64,000 nucleotides of DNA from CAZLMW01 sp964560875 (GTDB taxonomy: Bacteria > Myxococcota_A > UBA9042): the NCBI GenBank assembly GCA_964560875.1, contig CAZLMW010000004.1, forward strand, positions 1 to 64,000. Direction: 5' to 3'. Below are positions 17,121 to 29,142 of the stretch, piece after piece (the stretch's first letter is position 1; each line of letters starts with the position of its first letter). The notes under the pieces are model-generated. The model did no database searches and was not told the origin of the DNA. It saw only the letters and a list, made by a program, of their open reading frames with translations. Both the position numbers and the translations under genes were made by a program.

Positions 17121-18916
17121 ATGTTCGTCCGCTCCGCAACCCGATTGTTGCCCACGCCGCTGCCCGGCCACATGGCCTGGCGTTGTCCGGTGAGGCCTCG
17201 GTTGCGTGGGCAGAGTTGCTCGATTCGGCGCGGATTCGAGCCGGTGGGTTCGCCAGCCAGGGCGTGACCGCGGGCGATGTGGTGGGGCTGGCTGGCGGCG
17301 TCGACCGAGATTGGCTCGTCGATTTCCATGCGTTGCAGTGGCTCGGCGCGACCGTTGCGCCGTTCGACGGCTCGCGTACGCCGCAGATGACCGTTCAGGA
17401 GCTGCGCGCTCTGACCGTCGATTGGTGTGTGTGCGGTGACGGACGTACGGATACGGATGGCGCCGTACGATCGCTGTCGCGGGTCGATGGGCCTCCGGCT
17501 GACGAACGCCCATGGCCGCTCGACGAAACCCGGGTCGTCCTGCGCTCCTCCGGCACATCGGGCGCGGCGAGCGTCGTACCTCTCAGCACGGCGCAGGTCG
17601 CTTTCTCAGCCTTCGCATCGGCGATTCGGCTCGGGCACCTGCCGACAGACCGCTGGCTCAGTCCGTTGCCGGTCCACCACGTCGGCGGCCTTTCAGCGGT
17701 GCTTCGCTGTTTCTTCTACGGAACTTGCCTGGAGCCGATTCGATTCGATCCGCGGCAGGTCGCGCGAAAGCTGGCAATTGGATCGATTACGCATTGCTCC
17801 GTGACTCCTCGCATGCTGGCGGAAGTCGTGGAAGCCATTGTTCAATTGAATTTGGGCAGAAAGTTTCCAAACAGTGTTCGTGCGTTTCTCGTTGGTGGTG
17901 CGGCATGCCCTGATGCGACACGGGAAGCGGCAGTTACGCTCGGGCTTCCGATCGCTCTGACGTGGGGTATGACCGAGGCAGCATCTCAGGTCTGCACCGC
18001 GATGCCCGGCGCATTCGAGTCGGCATTCTTGCCGCCGCTGCCCTTCATTTCGGTCGTCGAAGGCGCCAACCACGAGTTGATCGTCGATGGGCCGTTCGTG
18101 TCGCGGCGTACGGTGACGGCCGATGTAGGCACCGTCGGGGCCAACGGGCACGTCCGCGTCGTCGGCCGTCGCGACGACGCGATTGTGAGCGGAGGTCTCA
18201 AGATAGATCCCGGCAAGGTCGAGGTCGCTTTGCGAGCGATCAACGGCGTGGAAGACGCCGCGGTGGTCGCGCGCCCGTCGCCCCGATGGGGACAGCGCCC
18301 GGTCGCGTATGTCGAATTGTCGGGCGACCTCGAACACGGCCAGTGGCGCGATTGGCTCGGCCAGCAGCTGCCGCGCCCGTGGATTCCCGACCACGTTACC
18401 CGCGTCGACAAATTGCCGCGCAACGCCCTGGGCAAGCTACGGCGCGACCTCTTGCGGCAGGACGCCAAGTCGGCGCATGGCATCGAGGAACTCTTCGGGC
18501 ACCGCGCGCGGTTTGAACTCCGGAAAGCTGATGAACGCGTGCCGAAGGATCACGACGCAGCGCAGATCATCGAGCGAAGCGGCCCCGCGGATACGGTACT
18601 CGTACGTGACGCTGCGATTGCCGACCGCGACGATTCGAGCCCCGACCAGCAGCCGATCATGCAAACGAATGGGGCGGCTGTAGCTCGCCTCAGCGTGGAC
18701 CAACGGCATACCGAACCCGAGGTCGCCGAGGTCGGGCGACTCAAAGCCCGCGATGAGCAGCTCATCGAAGCAGTCGTGGGCGAACTCGAAAGCCTTGGCG
18801 AAGAACACGATTCCGGCGCGATCGACGTGATGAAAGCGCGCGGTGATAGGGATTTCGAAACTCACGTGGGGCGGCTCCAGCCGGTTTCCCGCAATGGGTT
18901 CGGAGGGAATGGGTGA
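17117..18916 (+). CDS. menE: o-succinylbenzoate-CoA ligase MenE with a 159-residue antisense-derived tail
   Basis: An ANL-superfamily acyl-CoA ligase activating o-succinylbenzoate. The P-loop-like VLRSSGTSGAASVVPLS is at about residue 143, TWGMTEAASQ holds the A5 region, and the catalytic Lys of LPRNALGKLRRD is residue 440, where such enzymes normally end soon after (E. coli MenE is about 450 residues). Here the frame stays open to 599 residues. The extra tail is exactly the region where the thioesterase gene (18437-18865) lies on the other strand. The tail is not recognisable, but its TGA overlaps the next start as TGATG, so the long frame may really be translated. Confidence 0.88.
   Translation: MNVRPLRNPIVAHAAARPHGLALSGEASVAWAELLDSARIRAGGFASQGVTAGDVVGLAGGVDRDWLVDFHALQWLGATVAPFDGSRTPQMTVQELRALTVDWCVCGDGRTDTDGAVRSLSRVDGPPADERPWPLDETRVVLRSSGTSGAASVVPLSTAQVAFSAFASAIRLGHLPTDRWLSPLPVHHVGGLSAVLRCFFYGTCLEPIRFDPRQVARKLAIGSITHCSVTPRMLAEVVEAIVQLNLGRKFPNSVRAFLVGGAACPDATREAAVTLGLPIALTWGMTEAASQVCTAMPGAFESAFLPPLPFISVVEGANHELIVDGPFVSRRTVTADVGTVGANGHVRVVGRRDDAIVSGGLKIDPGKVEVALRAINGVEDAAVVARPSPRWGQRPVAYVELSGDLEHGQWRDWLGQQLPRPWIPDHVTRVDKLPRNALGKLRRDLLRQDAKSAHGIEELFGHRARFELRKADERVPKDHDAAQIIERSGPADTVLVRDAAIADRDDSSPDQQPIMQTNGAAVARLSVDQRHTEPEVAEVGRLKARDEQLIEAVVGELESLGEEHDSGAIDVMKARGDRDFETHVGRLQPVSRNGFGGNG
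18437..18865 (-). CDS. menI: DHNA-CoA thioesterase-like hotdog protein, antisense inside menE
   Basis: A 142-residue 4HBT/hotdog thioesterase. The N-terminal FHHVDRAGIVFFAKAFEFAH matches the active-site helix of DHNA-CoA hydrolases of the cyanobacterial Slr0204 type, with the catalytic Asp in HVDRAG. It would release DHNA from its CoA ester before MenA acts, so it fits the pathway. The start is GTG at 18865 with GGAG upstream. The whole gene lies on the strand opposite the menE 3' end and stops one base from the menE catalytic Lys codon. Substrate assignment rests on similarity and context; other acyl-CoAs are possible. Confidence 0.82.
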   Translation of the reverse strand: MSFEIPITARFHHVDRAGIVFFAKAFEFAHDCFDELLIAGFESPDLGDLGFGMPLVHAEASYSRPIRLHDRLLVGARIVAVGNRSVTYEYRIRGAASLDDLRCVVILRHAFISFPEFKPRAVPEEFLDAMRRLGVLPQEVAP

Positions 18917-20013
18917 TGGGAGAACATCTTGCGACGGTTAGCGTCGCTGATCATGGCGGCCTGCACAGTGCCGGTCACGCCGACGACATCATGCCGACGC
19001 TGGCGTCCGTCGCCAAACGGCACGGTATCGACGGCCTTGCGGCGCGATTGGGCGGCGTCCAAACGTGGCTGGCGAGCGATCTCGGCGAGCTCGAGATGAA
19101 GCTGCGATCGGTCGGTTCGACCGGCGATAACCTCGGCTGGCGATCTGCCAGTTACTTGTTGGCGAGACCCGGTAAGCGGATTCGACCCGTCTGCGTGGCC
19201 CTCGCGGCACGTTTAGGCGGTCGCGCGTTCGATAAGCAAGTCCAGGACGCCGCCGCGGCATGTGAGTTGGTGCACACGGCGACGCTGCTACACGACGACG
19301 TGATCGATGAAGGCGACCTGCGGCGGGGTGCTCCGGCTGCGCGACGGGTGTACGGCAACTCGGCGAGCGTCCTCGGCGGCGACCACTTGCTTGTTGCTGC
19401 GCTCCGGTGCGCGGACGCCGTACCGACCATGCGCCTGGCGTTGCTCGATACGTTGACGGAAATGGTCGGCGCCGAGGCGCTGCAGCTGGCTCGCCGTCGT
19501 CAGTTCACACCGGATCGGGAGGTCTACGAGCGGATCGTCGCCGGCAAGACCGCCGCCCTGTTCCGCTGGGCTTTGGAGGCCGGCGCGACTATGGGCGGGC
19601 TCAGCAGGGACCACGTTTCGCGACTTGGACACTTCGGGTTGGAGCTCGGCGTCGCCTTTCAGCTCGTTGACGATGCGCTCGACCTGGATGGCGATCCGGC
19701 GGTGACCGGCAAGAGCGCGCTGACGGATTTGCGCGAAGGAAAGCTCACCTGGCCGCTGCTAATCGCGTCGGAGCGCTGTCCGGACGTCGCGGTTCGGCTC
19801 GCCGTCATGGCGTCCAGTGAGGCGGATATCGATCCAGAAATCGCGGCTTTGTTGGTCGCTCAAATCCGCGAGACGGGGGCGGTCGCGGCGACGCACGAAA
19901 AGGCTGCTCAGCACGCAGAAAGCGCCTGTGAAGCGCTGCGCCCGTTGCCAGATGGCCGCGCGAAAGCCGCGCTTCTGACCGTTGTCGATGCGGCGCTCCA
20001 GAGGAGGCACTGA
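18916..20013 (+). CDS. polyprenyl diphosphate synthase
   Basis: A 365-residue trans-isoprenyl diphosphate synthase. The first Asp-rich motif is LLHDDVIDE (about 126-134), followed by RRGAPAARR. The second is FQLVDDALDLDGDP (about 247-260). PGKRIRPVCVALAA near residue 88 is the substrate-binding Lys/Arg region. It extends allylic diphosphates with IPP and probably supplies the menaquinone side chain. Chain length cannot be read safely. GGAGGG at 18902-18907 serves the ATG at 18916; a GTG sits one codon earlier. Its start overlaps the menE stop and its stop overlaps the DAHP synthase start, both as TGATG. The first 40 or so residues are longer than usual. Confidence 0.9.
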   Translation: MGEHLATVSVADHGGLHSAGHADDIMPTLASVAKRHGIDGLAARLGGVQTWLASDLGELEMKLRSVGSTGDNLGWRSASYLLARPGKRIRPVCVALAARLGGRAFDKQVQDAAAACELVHTATLLHDDVIDEGDLRRGAPAARRVYGNSASVLGGDHLLVAALRCADAVPTMRLALLDTLTEMVGAEALQLARRRQFTPDREVYERIVAGKTAALFRWALEAGATMGGLSRDHVSRLGHFGLELGVAFQLVDDALDLDGDPAVTGKSALTDLREGKLTWPLLIASERCPDVAVRLAVMASSEADIDPEIAALLVAQIRETGAVAATHEKAAQHAESACEALRPLPDGRAKAALLTVVDAALQRRH

Positions 20014-21035
20014 TGTTGTTGACCCTTGAGCCGAGCGCAAACGTGCGTGATATCCAAGGCCGTCTTCGTGGGCTTGGCTTGTGGACAGAGGTGCTTACCA
20101 GCGGCGACACCGCAGCCATCAAGGTCTGTCAGCGTTCGCCCCCCGTCGACCCGGATGTGCTGCGTCGTGTCCCCGGCGTTGCGGCCGTCTTTGAGCAAAC
20201 GTCCCCGCACCCGCGCGTCGACAAACAAGCGAATTGCGCGGCACGTATTGCTGGCAGGACCCTCGGGATCGACATCCAGCTGATCGCCGGCCCGTGCTCA
20301 GCCGAAGACGAATCGCAAGTCCATGCAGCGGCGGGAATCGCCGCACGACACGGCGCGGCTATGTTGCGGGGCGGAGCGTTCAAGCCACGAACGTCCCCGT
20401 ACTCGTTTGCCGGTCGCGGCCAAGAAGCCCTTGGATGGTTGCGCGATGCCGCCGACGACCACGAACTACTCCTGGTGACCGAGGTCATGTCCGAGAGGCA
20501 CGTCGAATCGGTCGCGCGGGTCGCCGACATGCTGCAGGTCGGATCCAGGAACATGCAGAACTTCGCGCTCCTCCGCGCGATTGGCCAGGCGAAATTGCCA
20601 GTGATGCTCAAGCGGGGCAGGGCGGCGACGTTGGACGAATGGCTCCAGGCCGGGGAGCATTTGCTTCACGCCGGGAGCGAAACCGTCGTCTTCTGCGAGC
20701 GCGGCGTTGCCGGCGTGGATGCGAGCACACGGAACATGATTGACCTCGGCGGCGTGGCGATGCTCAAGCACACGTTCGGCCAGCCCGTCATCGTGGATCC
20801 CAGCCATGCCGCCGGTCGCAGAGACCTGGTTGCACCCCTGGTCCGCGCAGCGCTGGCGGTCGGGGCGGACGCTGTGATGGTCGAGTGCCATCCCGACCCG
20901 AGTGTCGCGTTAAGCGACGGTGCGCAAGCGCTTGACAATGCTGCCATGTCGTCCGTTGGCGACGCCGTGGCGAAGCATCGGCCTCCGCCCCGCAGACGAA
21001 CGGGACAAGAACCACACCTTGCAGCCGTCTGCTAA
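20013..21035 (+). CDS. aroF: 3-deoxy-7-phosphoheptulonate synthase (class I-beta)
   Basis: A 340-residue DAHP synthase, first enzyme of the shikimate pathway, condensing PEP with erythrose 4-phosphate. Motifs are IAGPCSAEDE, RGGAFKPRTSPYSFAG, VGSRNMQNFALL, MLKRGRAATLDEW, DPSHAAGRRD and VECHPDPSVALSDG. The N-terminal 70 residues form the small ferredoxin-like regulatory domain seen in this subclass, often the site of feedback control. Being inside the menaquinone operon, it probably boosts chorismate supply for MenF. It overlaps the prenyl synthase gene by one base. Confidence 0.93.
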   Translation: MLLTLEPSANVRDIQGRLRGLGLWTEVLTSGDTAAIKVCQRSPPVDPDVLRRVPGVAAVFEQTSPHPRVDKQANCAARIAGRTLGIDIQLIAGPCSAEDESQVHAAAGIAARHGAAMLRGGAFKPRTSPYSFAGRGQEALGWLRDAADDHELLLVTEVMSERHVESVARVADMLQVGSRNMQNFALLRAIGQAKLPVMLKRGRAATLDEWLQAGEHLLHAGSETVVFCERGVAGVDASTRNMIDLGGVAMLKHTFGQPVIVDPSHAAGRRDLVAPLVRAALAVGADAVMVECHPDPSVALSDGAQALDNAAMSSVGDAVAKHRPPPRRRTGQEPHLAAVC

Positions 21036-21071
21036 CGGCGCAGCGATCTGATCATACCAATGGAGAGCACC

Positions 21072-21788
21072 ATGTCTTCGACTCAGGCAAACGGCAGCGG
21101 CGCGATGTTCGATCGCATCGCGTCGCGCTACGACCTTCTGAACCGGGTGTTGAGCCTTGGTCTGGACCAGGGATGGCGGCGCGCGCTCGTGGAAGCGGTC
21201 ACGGGCGACGGGGCTCGGCGAATTCTGGACGTCGCGACGGGCACAGGCGACGTCGCAATCGAATTGGCCAAACATCGTTCGGATATATCGGTGGTCGGTC
21301 TGGATCCGAGCTTGGCGATGCTCGATGAAGCGCCGCCCAAGATCGACGCAGCCGGGCTTCCGTCACGTATCGAGATGGTCGAGGGCGACGGGTGCGCCTT
21401 GCCTTTCGCGGACGACGATTTCGACGGCGCCTGCATCGCTTTTGGAATTCGCAACGTGCCCGACAGGCCCGCTTGCTTGCGTGAGATGATGCGCGTGACC
21501 CGACCAGGCGGTGTGGTGGCCGTTCTCGAGCTCGCCGAACCGTCGGAAGGGTGGCTCGCGCCGTTCGCCCGTTTGCATGTTCGGCACGTCGTGCCGCGTA
21601 TCGGCGCATGGATCTCCGGCGATGCCGAATACCGGTACCTGCAGTCGTCGATCGCGGCTTTTCCGTCGCCTGACGATTTCGCCGCGATAATGCGCGACGC
21701 CGGCCTGGTCAGTGTCGGATTCGAGCGGATGAGCTTCGGCGCGGCGCACCTGTATGTCGGAACTGTGCCCACCCCAATCCAAGCCTGA
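21072..21788 (+). CDS. menG: demethylmenaquinone methyltransferase MenG/UbiE
   Basis: A 238-residue SAM-dependent methyltransferase for the last step of menaquinone synthesis. MFDRIASRYDLLNRVLSLGL is the UbiE/MenG signature. The SAM site is LDVATGTGDVAIELA, and FGIRNVPDR and MMRVTRPGGVVAVLE are the later motifs. The ATG at 21072 has GGAG at 21062-21065; the ATG at 21060 would add four residues and has no such site. It is 36 bp from the DAHP synthase gene and ends the operon, convergent with carB. No strong terminator is visible in the 66-bp gap. Confidence 0.94.
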   Translation: MSSTQANGSGAMFDRIASRYDLLNRVLSLGLDQGWRRALVEAVTGDGARRILDVATGTGDVAIELAKHRSDISVVGLDPSLAMLDEAPPKIDAAGLPSRIEMVEGDGCALPFADDDFDGACIAFGIRNVPDRPACLREMMRVTRPGGVVAVLELAEPSEGWLAPFARLHVRHVVPRIGAWISGDAEYRYLQSSIAAFPSPDDFAAIMRDAGLVSVGFERMSFGAAHLYVGTVPTPIQA

Positions 21789-21854
21789 AGCAAGGGCTTG
21801 CGTCGGGCCCCGTTCGCCGCCGCGCCACGATAAAGTCGCCGCTTGGCTTGGGCC

Positions 21855-25046
<3,192 letters not shown>

Positions 25047-25180
25047 GAGGCGTTCCGTAGCCGGCCTCGAAGAGCCGGAGATTGTCGTGCTTGGTGGTGT
25101 TCGGTGGCTGACGGCAGCCGGCGACGGGCCGCAGCATTTCGTGATCGCTGCGGCCGTTCATAAGGAACCTAACGATCGCC

Positions 25181-26386
25181 CTACGCGGCCCGACCGCGCA
25201 CCATCTCATCGACGAATCGATGAAACAGGTAGTGGCTGTCGTGCGGCCCGGGGGAGGCTTCGGGGTGGTATTGCACGCTGAAGGCCGGATGGCGGCGGTG
25301 CGCGAGGCCGGCGACCGTGTCGTCGTTGAGGTGCAGGTGCGTGATGGCCACTTCCCGACCGTTGAGCGAGCCTGCATCGACGGCAAAACCATGATTTTGC
25401 GCGGTGATTTCGACCCGACCGCTGGTCAGGTGGCGCACCGGGTGGTTGCTGCCACGGTGCCCGAAGGCGAGCTTGTAGGTTCGGCCGCCGCACGCGAGAC
25501 CCAGAAGCTGATGGCCCAGGCAGATTCCGAAGATCGGCACGTTGCCGAGCAGCGCCCGAATCGTATCGACGGCATAGGCCACGGGCTCAGGATCGCCCGG
25601 ACCGTTCGAAAGCAACACGCCATCGGGATTGACCGCGAGGATGTCCGACGCAGTCGTCGTTGCTGGCACAATGGTCACGCGACATCCGCAGGCGACCAAC
25701 TGGCGCACGATGTTGCGCTTGATCCCGAAATCCAGCGCCACGACATGAAGGTCGGCGTCTTCCGGGCCTGCAGTCCACGACTGTCCACACGTGACCGCGC
25801 TGGCGAGGTCCTGGCCCGCCATCGACTTCACCGCCTGGGCTTCCTGGACCATTTCCGCGATGTCAGGAACGTCGATCACGGCGCCCTGGTTGCCGACCCG
25901 CATGGCATCGGCCGCGCCGACAAGTGGACCGTCGTAGCCCGCTGTGGCGACCCGTCCAGCGACCGGTAACGGCTTGTTGCGCGGATCGAGCGGACGGATG
26001 ACGCCTCGTAGCGCGCCCGAGCTGCGAAGTTCCAGCACCAGTGCCCGCGTATCGACGCCGCAGAGCCCGGGCGTACCAATTTCATCGAGCCATGCGTCCA
26101 GCGGCTTGTTCGAACGCCAATTGCTGGGAACTGGATGGTGGTCGCGAACGATGAGGCCTGCGATGTGGGCCGAGCGGGACTCGATGTCTTCGGCGTTGAC
26201 GCCGTAGTTGCCGATGTGCGGGTAGGTCAGGCACACGATCTGACCGGCGTAGGACGGATCGGTGAGGATCTCCTGGTAGCCCGTCAGCGATGTATTGAAG
26301 ACGACTTCGCCGTGACCGGGTTCGTTGCGACCAAATAGCGTGCCGCGAAAGAACCGGCCGTTTTCGAGGACGAGGATGCTGTCCAT
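25181..26386 (-). CDS. carA: carbamoyl phosphate synthase small subunit
   Basis: A 401-residue glutamine amidotransferase subunit. The N-terminal CarA domain starts with ILVLENGRFFRGTLFG and contains FNTSLTGYQEILTDPSY and LCGVDTRALV. The class I glutaminase domain has DFGIKRNIVRQL, LSNGPGDPEP, the nucleophile Cys in GICLGHQLLGLA, and HPEASPGP for the His/Glu pair. It supplies ammonia to CarB. The start at 26386 was chosen because GGATC lies five to six bases upstream and the family N-terminus begins there; 26398 is an alternative. Confidence 0.95.
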   Translation of the reverse strand: MDSILVLENGRFFRGTLFGRNEPGHGEVVFNTSLTGYQEILTDPSYAGQIVCLTYPHIGNYGVNAEDIESRSAHIAGLIVRDHHPVPSNWRSNKPLDAWLDEIGTPGLCGVDTRALVLELRSSGALRGVIRPLDPRNKPLPVAGRVATAGYDGPLVGAADAMRVGNQGAVIDVPDIAEMVQEAQAVKSMAGQDLASAVTCGQSWTAGPEDADLHVVALDFGIKRNIVRQLVACGCRVTIVPATTTASDILAVNPDGVLLSNGPGDPEPVAYAVDTIRALLGNVPIFGICLGHQLLGLACGGRTYKLAFGHRGSNHPVRHLTSGRVEITAQNHGFAVDAGSLNGREVAITHLHLNDDTVAGLAHRRHPAFSVQYHPEASPGPHDSHYLFHRFVDEMVRGRAA

Positions 26387-26527
26387 CGGTGATCCCATGC
26401 GCGCAGTTGGCTCGCGAGGAGTCGATCGGCGCGGAACGTAGAGACGATGATGCACCGCGTCAAGAGCGAAGCTCACGTTTGCCCCGAGACGCTCTGCGCG
26501 CCCTGTCATCGGGCCGGTACTGGCCTG

Positions 26528-27268
26528 TCAGCGGGCCAACTCCAGCACGATCTCGGGCGCTCCCGGCGGACCGTAGGGGCCCTCAAACCGCAGGACGCGA
26601 TAGGGTTTTCGCGTCTCGAACCAGATGTCGTAGCGAGGAATCAGCGGCTTGACGAGACGGGTGACCACGTTGCCCAGCGCGATCCAGTCGTTGAGATCGG
26701 GATACATCCACACGAGGGCAGCTTCGAAACGGCCCGCTGGTACGTCGATTCGCACGGTCTTGCGCATTTCGTAATACACGCGGGCCACGAAACGATCGTT
26801 GGTGTACGACCACGCGGCGCGGGTCTTTCCGTCGCGGGGTTGGCCGCGCATCACGAACGGCAACGTGACCTCGGGGTAGGTCGTTGTCGGCAGCTTCACC
26901 GCGCCCTGCTGAAAGCGCACCAGCTCTTCGCGACTTGGATCAGCGGCCGTCCCTTGCTGTCGGCGCAGGGTTTGCGCACGAACGCGACCGCCTTGCATCG
27001 ATAGCTCGAGGGTCTCGCGCAGCTCCTCCGTGCCAAGCGTGTGCCTCACGTCCAGCACCTGGCTCGTCCCGTCCGCGGCGACCGTGGTCGTCACGCTGGT
27101 TTCGGCATGGCCGCCACCGAACAGCTCCCGCGCATTGAGCAACGTCTTGAACTTGCTCTTTGGCCGCGGCGACACGCGGTAGTGGAGTGTCTCGACCAGG
27201 CCGGCTTCAGTCTGCTCGACGCCCGGGTCGCCGGGCCCAAACGGAGCTTTCGCGAAGATCTCTTCCAT
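26528..27268 (-). CDS. DUF3108-like hypothetical protein
   Basis: A 246-residue protein without signal peptide or membrane helix. The pattern of beta strands, with WSYTNDRFVARVYYEMR, DVPAGRFEAALVWM and a final RYDIWFETRKPYRVLRFEGP, resembles DUF3108-type proteins, in which a sugar- or lipid-like ligand site is suspected but unproven. GAGGAAACGAG gives a good ribosome site for the ATG at 27268. Only 9 bp separate it from the GH13 gene upstream, so the two are cotranscribed. Confidence 0.7.
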   Translation of the reverse strand: MEEIFAKAPFGPGDPGVEQTEAGLVETLHYRVSPRPKSKFKTLLNARELFGGGHAETSVTTTVAADGTSQVLDVRHTLGTEELRETLELSMQGGRVRAQTLRRQQGTAADPSREELVRFQQGAVKLPTTTYPEVTLPFVMRGQPRDGKTRAAWSYTNDRFVARVYYEMRKTVRIDVPAGRFEAALVWMYPDLNDWIALGNVVTRLVKPLIPRYDIWFETRKPYRVLRFEGPYGPPGAPEIVLELAR

Positions 27269-27277
27269 CTCGTTTCC

Positions 27278-28975
27278 TCATTTACCGGTGCTGATGTTCG
27301 ACGGCCAGGCCCAGATCGCCAGGCCACTGCCGGACACCTTGGCGCCCGAACCCGCGTATTTACCCGGCAACACGACTCGTTTTCCACCGGCGAGCCAGTC
27401 AGCCGGAACAGTGAACGCGGCGTCGTCGCTGAAATTCAGCACAACCAGCGCCCTTTCGCTGCTGACCTTGTCCCAGCGACCCAACTGCATGACCGCGACA
27501 TCCATTCCGTCGTCGCCGGGCACGTCCAAGAGGCGAACCGGCCCACGGCGGAGGGCCTCGCAATTGCCGCGGATTCTTGCCAACTCACGCACCAGCGTCA
27601 GCAGACTGTTAGAGTCCTTACTTTCATCTTTAACCGCGTGTTTTACGTAGCTTGCTGGGACTGCAATCCATGGTTTTCCGCCGAATCCGAGGTTTGGCTC
27701 GCCGCTGCTCCATGGCATCGGCAACCTGTACGCCCGGTCCCCGCCGCCATCTCCCGACGGGACGCCAAGCTCGTCGCCGTAGTAGATCCACGGCATGCCG
27801 GGCACGAGCATGACGGAGGCCAACGCGAGCCCCACGCGCGTCTTGTTTTCGGCGATGTCGGCGATGCGTCGCATGTCGTGGTTGCCCGCGAATCGGCCCC
27901 ACACGGCTTTGTCGATCGCGGCGGTCTTGCAAAGCGCCTGGCGGAACATCGCGGACGTGCGCAACTGCAGCCCTTTGCGGATTCCGGCCGCGAGGTCGAA
28001 GTCGAAACACCCATGCAGCTCGTTGCCCTGCAGATACGTCGCCACGGTCGTCGCCTTGGTCCAGACCTCACCGAACAGCGCGATGTCGCCTCGCGTATCC
28101 GCCAAGTTCCGCCATTTCTGCCAAAATGCGTGGGTCGGTTGGGTGTCGGCCTGCCCGGGGCCCCCACCGGTTTCCACGAGGTAGCGGGCGGCGTCCAACC
28201 GAAAACCATCAACCCCGGCGTCGAGCCAATGCGTGAAGATGTCGGTGAGGGCCTTGGCCACATCCGGGTTTGCGACGTGTAGATCGGGCATCTGCGGCGT
28301 GAACAGCCCGTAGTAGTAGCTGCCGTTGCGCTCGTGCCAGACACCGTTTTTGCCCCACGGTTGCGTCCAACCCGGGTCGTCTTTCCGCCACACGAACCAC
28401 GGCCGCTTGACCGACTTCTTCGACGCGGCCGCGTGCTTGAACCACGGGTGCTTGTCGCTGATGTGGTTGACCACAAGATCAAGCATCACTTTCACGCCGC
28501 GTTTGTGTGCGGCCGCGAGCAACGCCTGCAGGTCCTTGGGCGTGCCGTATTCGGGCTGGATAGCAAGGTGGTCGGTGGTGTCGTAGCCGTGGTCGCTGGG
28601 CGACGCGAAGATGGGGCTGAGCCAAATCACGGAAGCGCCGAGGTCCGAGCCTTCCGGTTTGCCGTCGTTGATGTAGTCGAGCTTCGCGCGAATCCCGTTG
28701 AGGTCGCCGATCCCGTCGCCGTCGCTGTCGAAGAAGGAGCGGACCCAGATTTGATAGCCGAATCCGTCGCGCAGCCATCCTGGGCCGCCGCCACCCGCCG
28801 GACCTTCGCACTGGGCCGTCGGCAGCACCGGCTTCTTTGCGGCTGATCGCTCGCCCGCAGCTGTCCCGTCATCGTCGCCCGGTGCCGGAGTTGCCGCCGA
28901 GCACGCCACCATCGCTCCGGTCGCAACAATCGCGGCTGCGCGGGCAAAGCGGGTCGTCGAGCGGCGGCGATCCAT
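27278..28975 (-). CDS. GH13 alpha-amylase-family lipoprotein
   Basis: A 565-residue glycoside hydrolase family 13 enzyme with a lipobox (MVACS, Cys25), so probably anchored in the envelope. Conserved regions are present: DLVVNH (region I), GVDGFRLDAARY with the catalytic Asp (about 255), LFGEVW with the acid/base Glu (about 301) and FAGNHDM with the third carboxylate (about 363). YQIWVRSFFDSDGDGIGDLN resembles the calcium-binding entry loop of secreted GH13 enzymes acting on alpha-1,4 or alpha-1,6 glucans. A C-terminal beta domain ends the protein. It is divergent from adk and followed by the DUF3108-like gene. Confidence 0.93.
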   Translation of the reverse strand: MDRRRSTTRFARAAAIVATGAMVACSAATPAPGDDDGTAAGERSAAKKPVLPTAQCEGPAGGGGPGWLRDGFGYQIWVRSFFDSDGDGIGDLNGIRAKLDYINDGKPEGSDLGASVIWLSPIFASPSDHGYDTTDHLAIQPEYGTPKDLQALLAAAHKRGVKVMLDLVVNHISDKHPWFKHAAASKKSVKRPWFVWRKDDPGWTQPWGKNGVWHERNGSYYYGLFTPQMPDLHVANPDVAKALTDIFTHWLDAGVDGFRLDAARYLVETGGGPGQADTQPTHAFWQKWRNLADTRGDIALFGEVWTKATTVATYLQGNELHGCFDFDLAAGIRKGLQLRTSAMFRQALCKTAAIDKAVWGRFAGNHDMRRIADIAENKTRVGLALASVMLVPGMPWIYYGDELGVPSGDGGGDRAYRLPMPWSSGEPNLGFGGKPWIAVPASYVKHAVKDESKDSNSLLTLVRELARIRGNCEALRRGPVRLLDVPGDDGMDVAVMQLGRWDKVSSERALVVLNFSDDAAFTVPADWLAGGKRVVLPGKYAGSGAKVSGSGLAIWAWPSNISTGK

Positions 28976-29142
28976 GGTTCAGTCTCGGGTTCCGATAGGG
29001 CGGTCAAAGAGCCGCCGCGATGCCTACCACAAAGCGTGAAGCGGCGCTTTGCTTGCGATCATGGGCCCTGCTTGCTACCAACCGCGCCCGCCTGACCCCA
29101 ATCGCCGTGTGCGCGGCCGTGACCGCGCGCAAGGGAGACACG

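Noticed and set aside
21779..21803. CAAGCC/GGCTTG hairpin after menG as a terminator
   Set aside because: Six-base stem, nine-base loop and no T-run on either strand.
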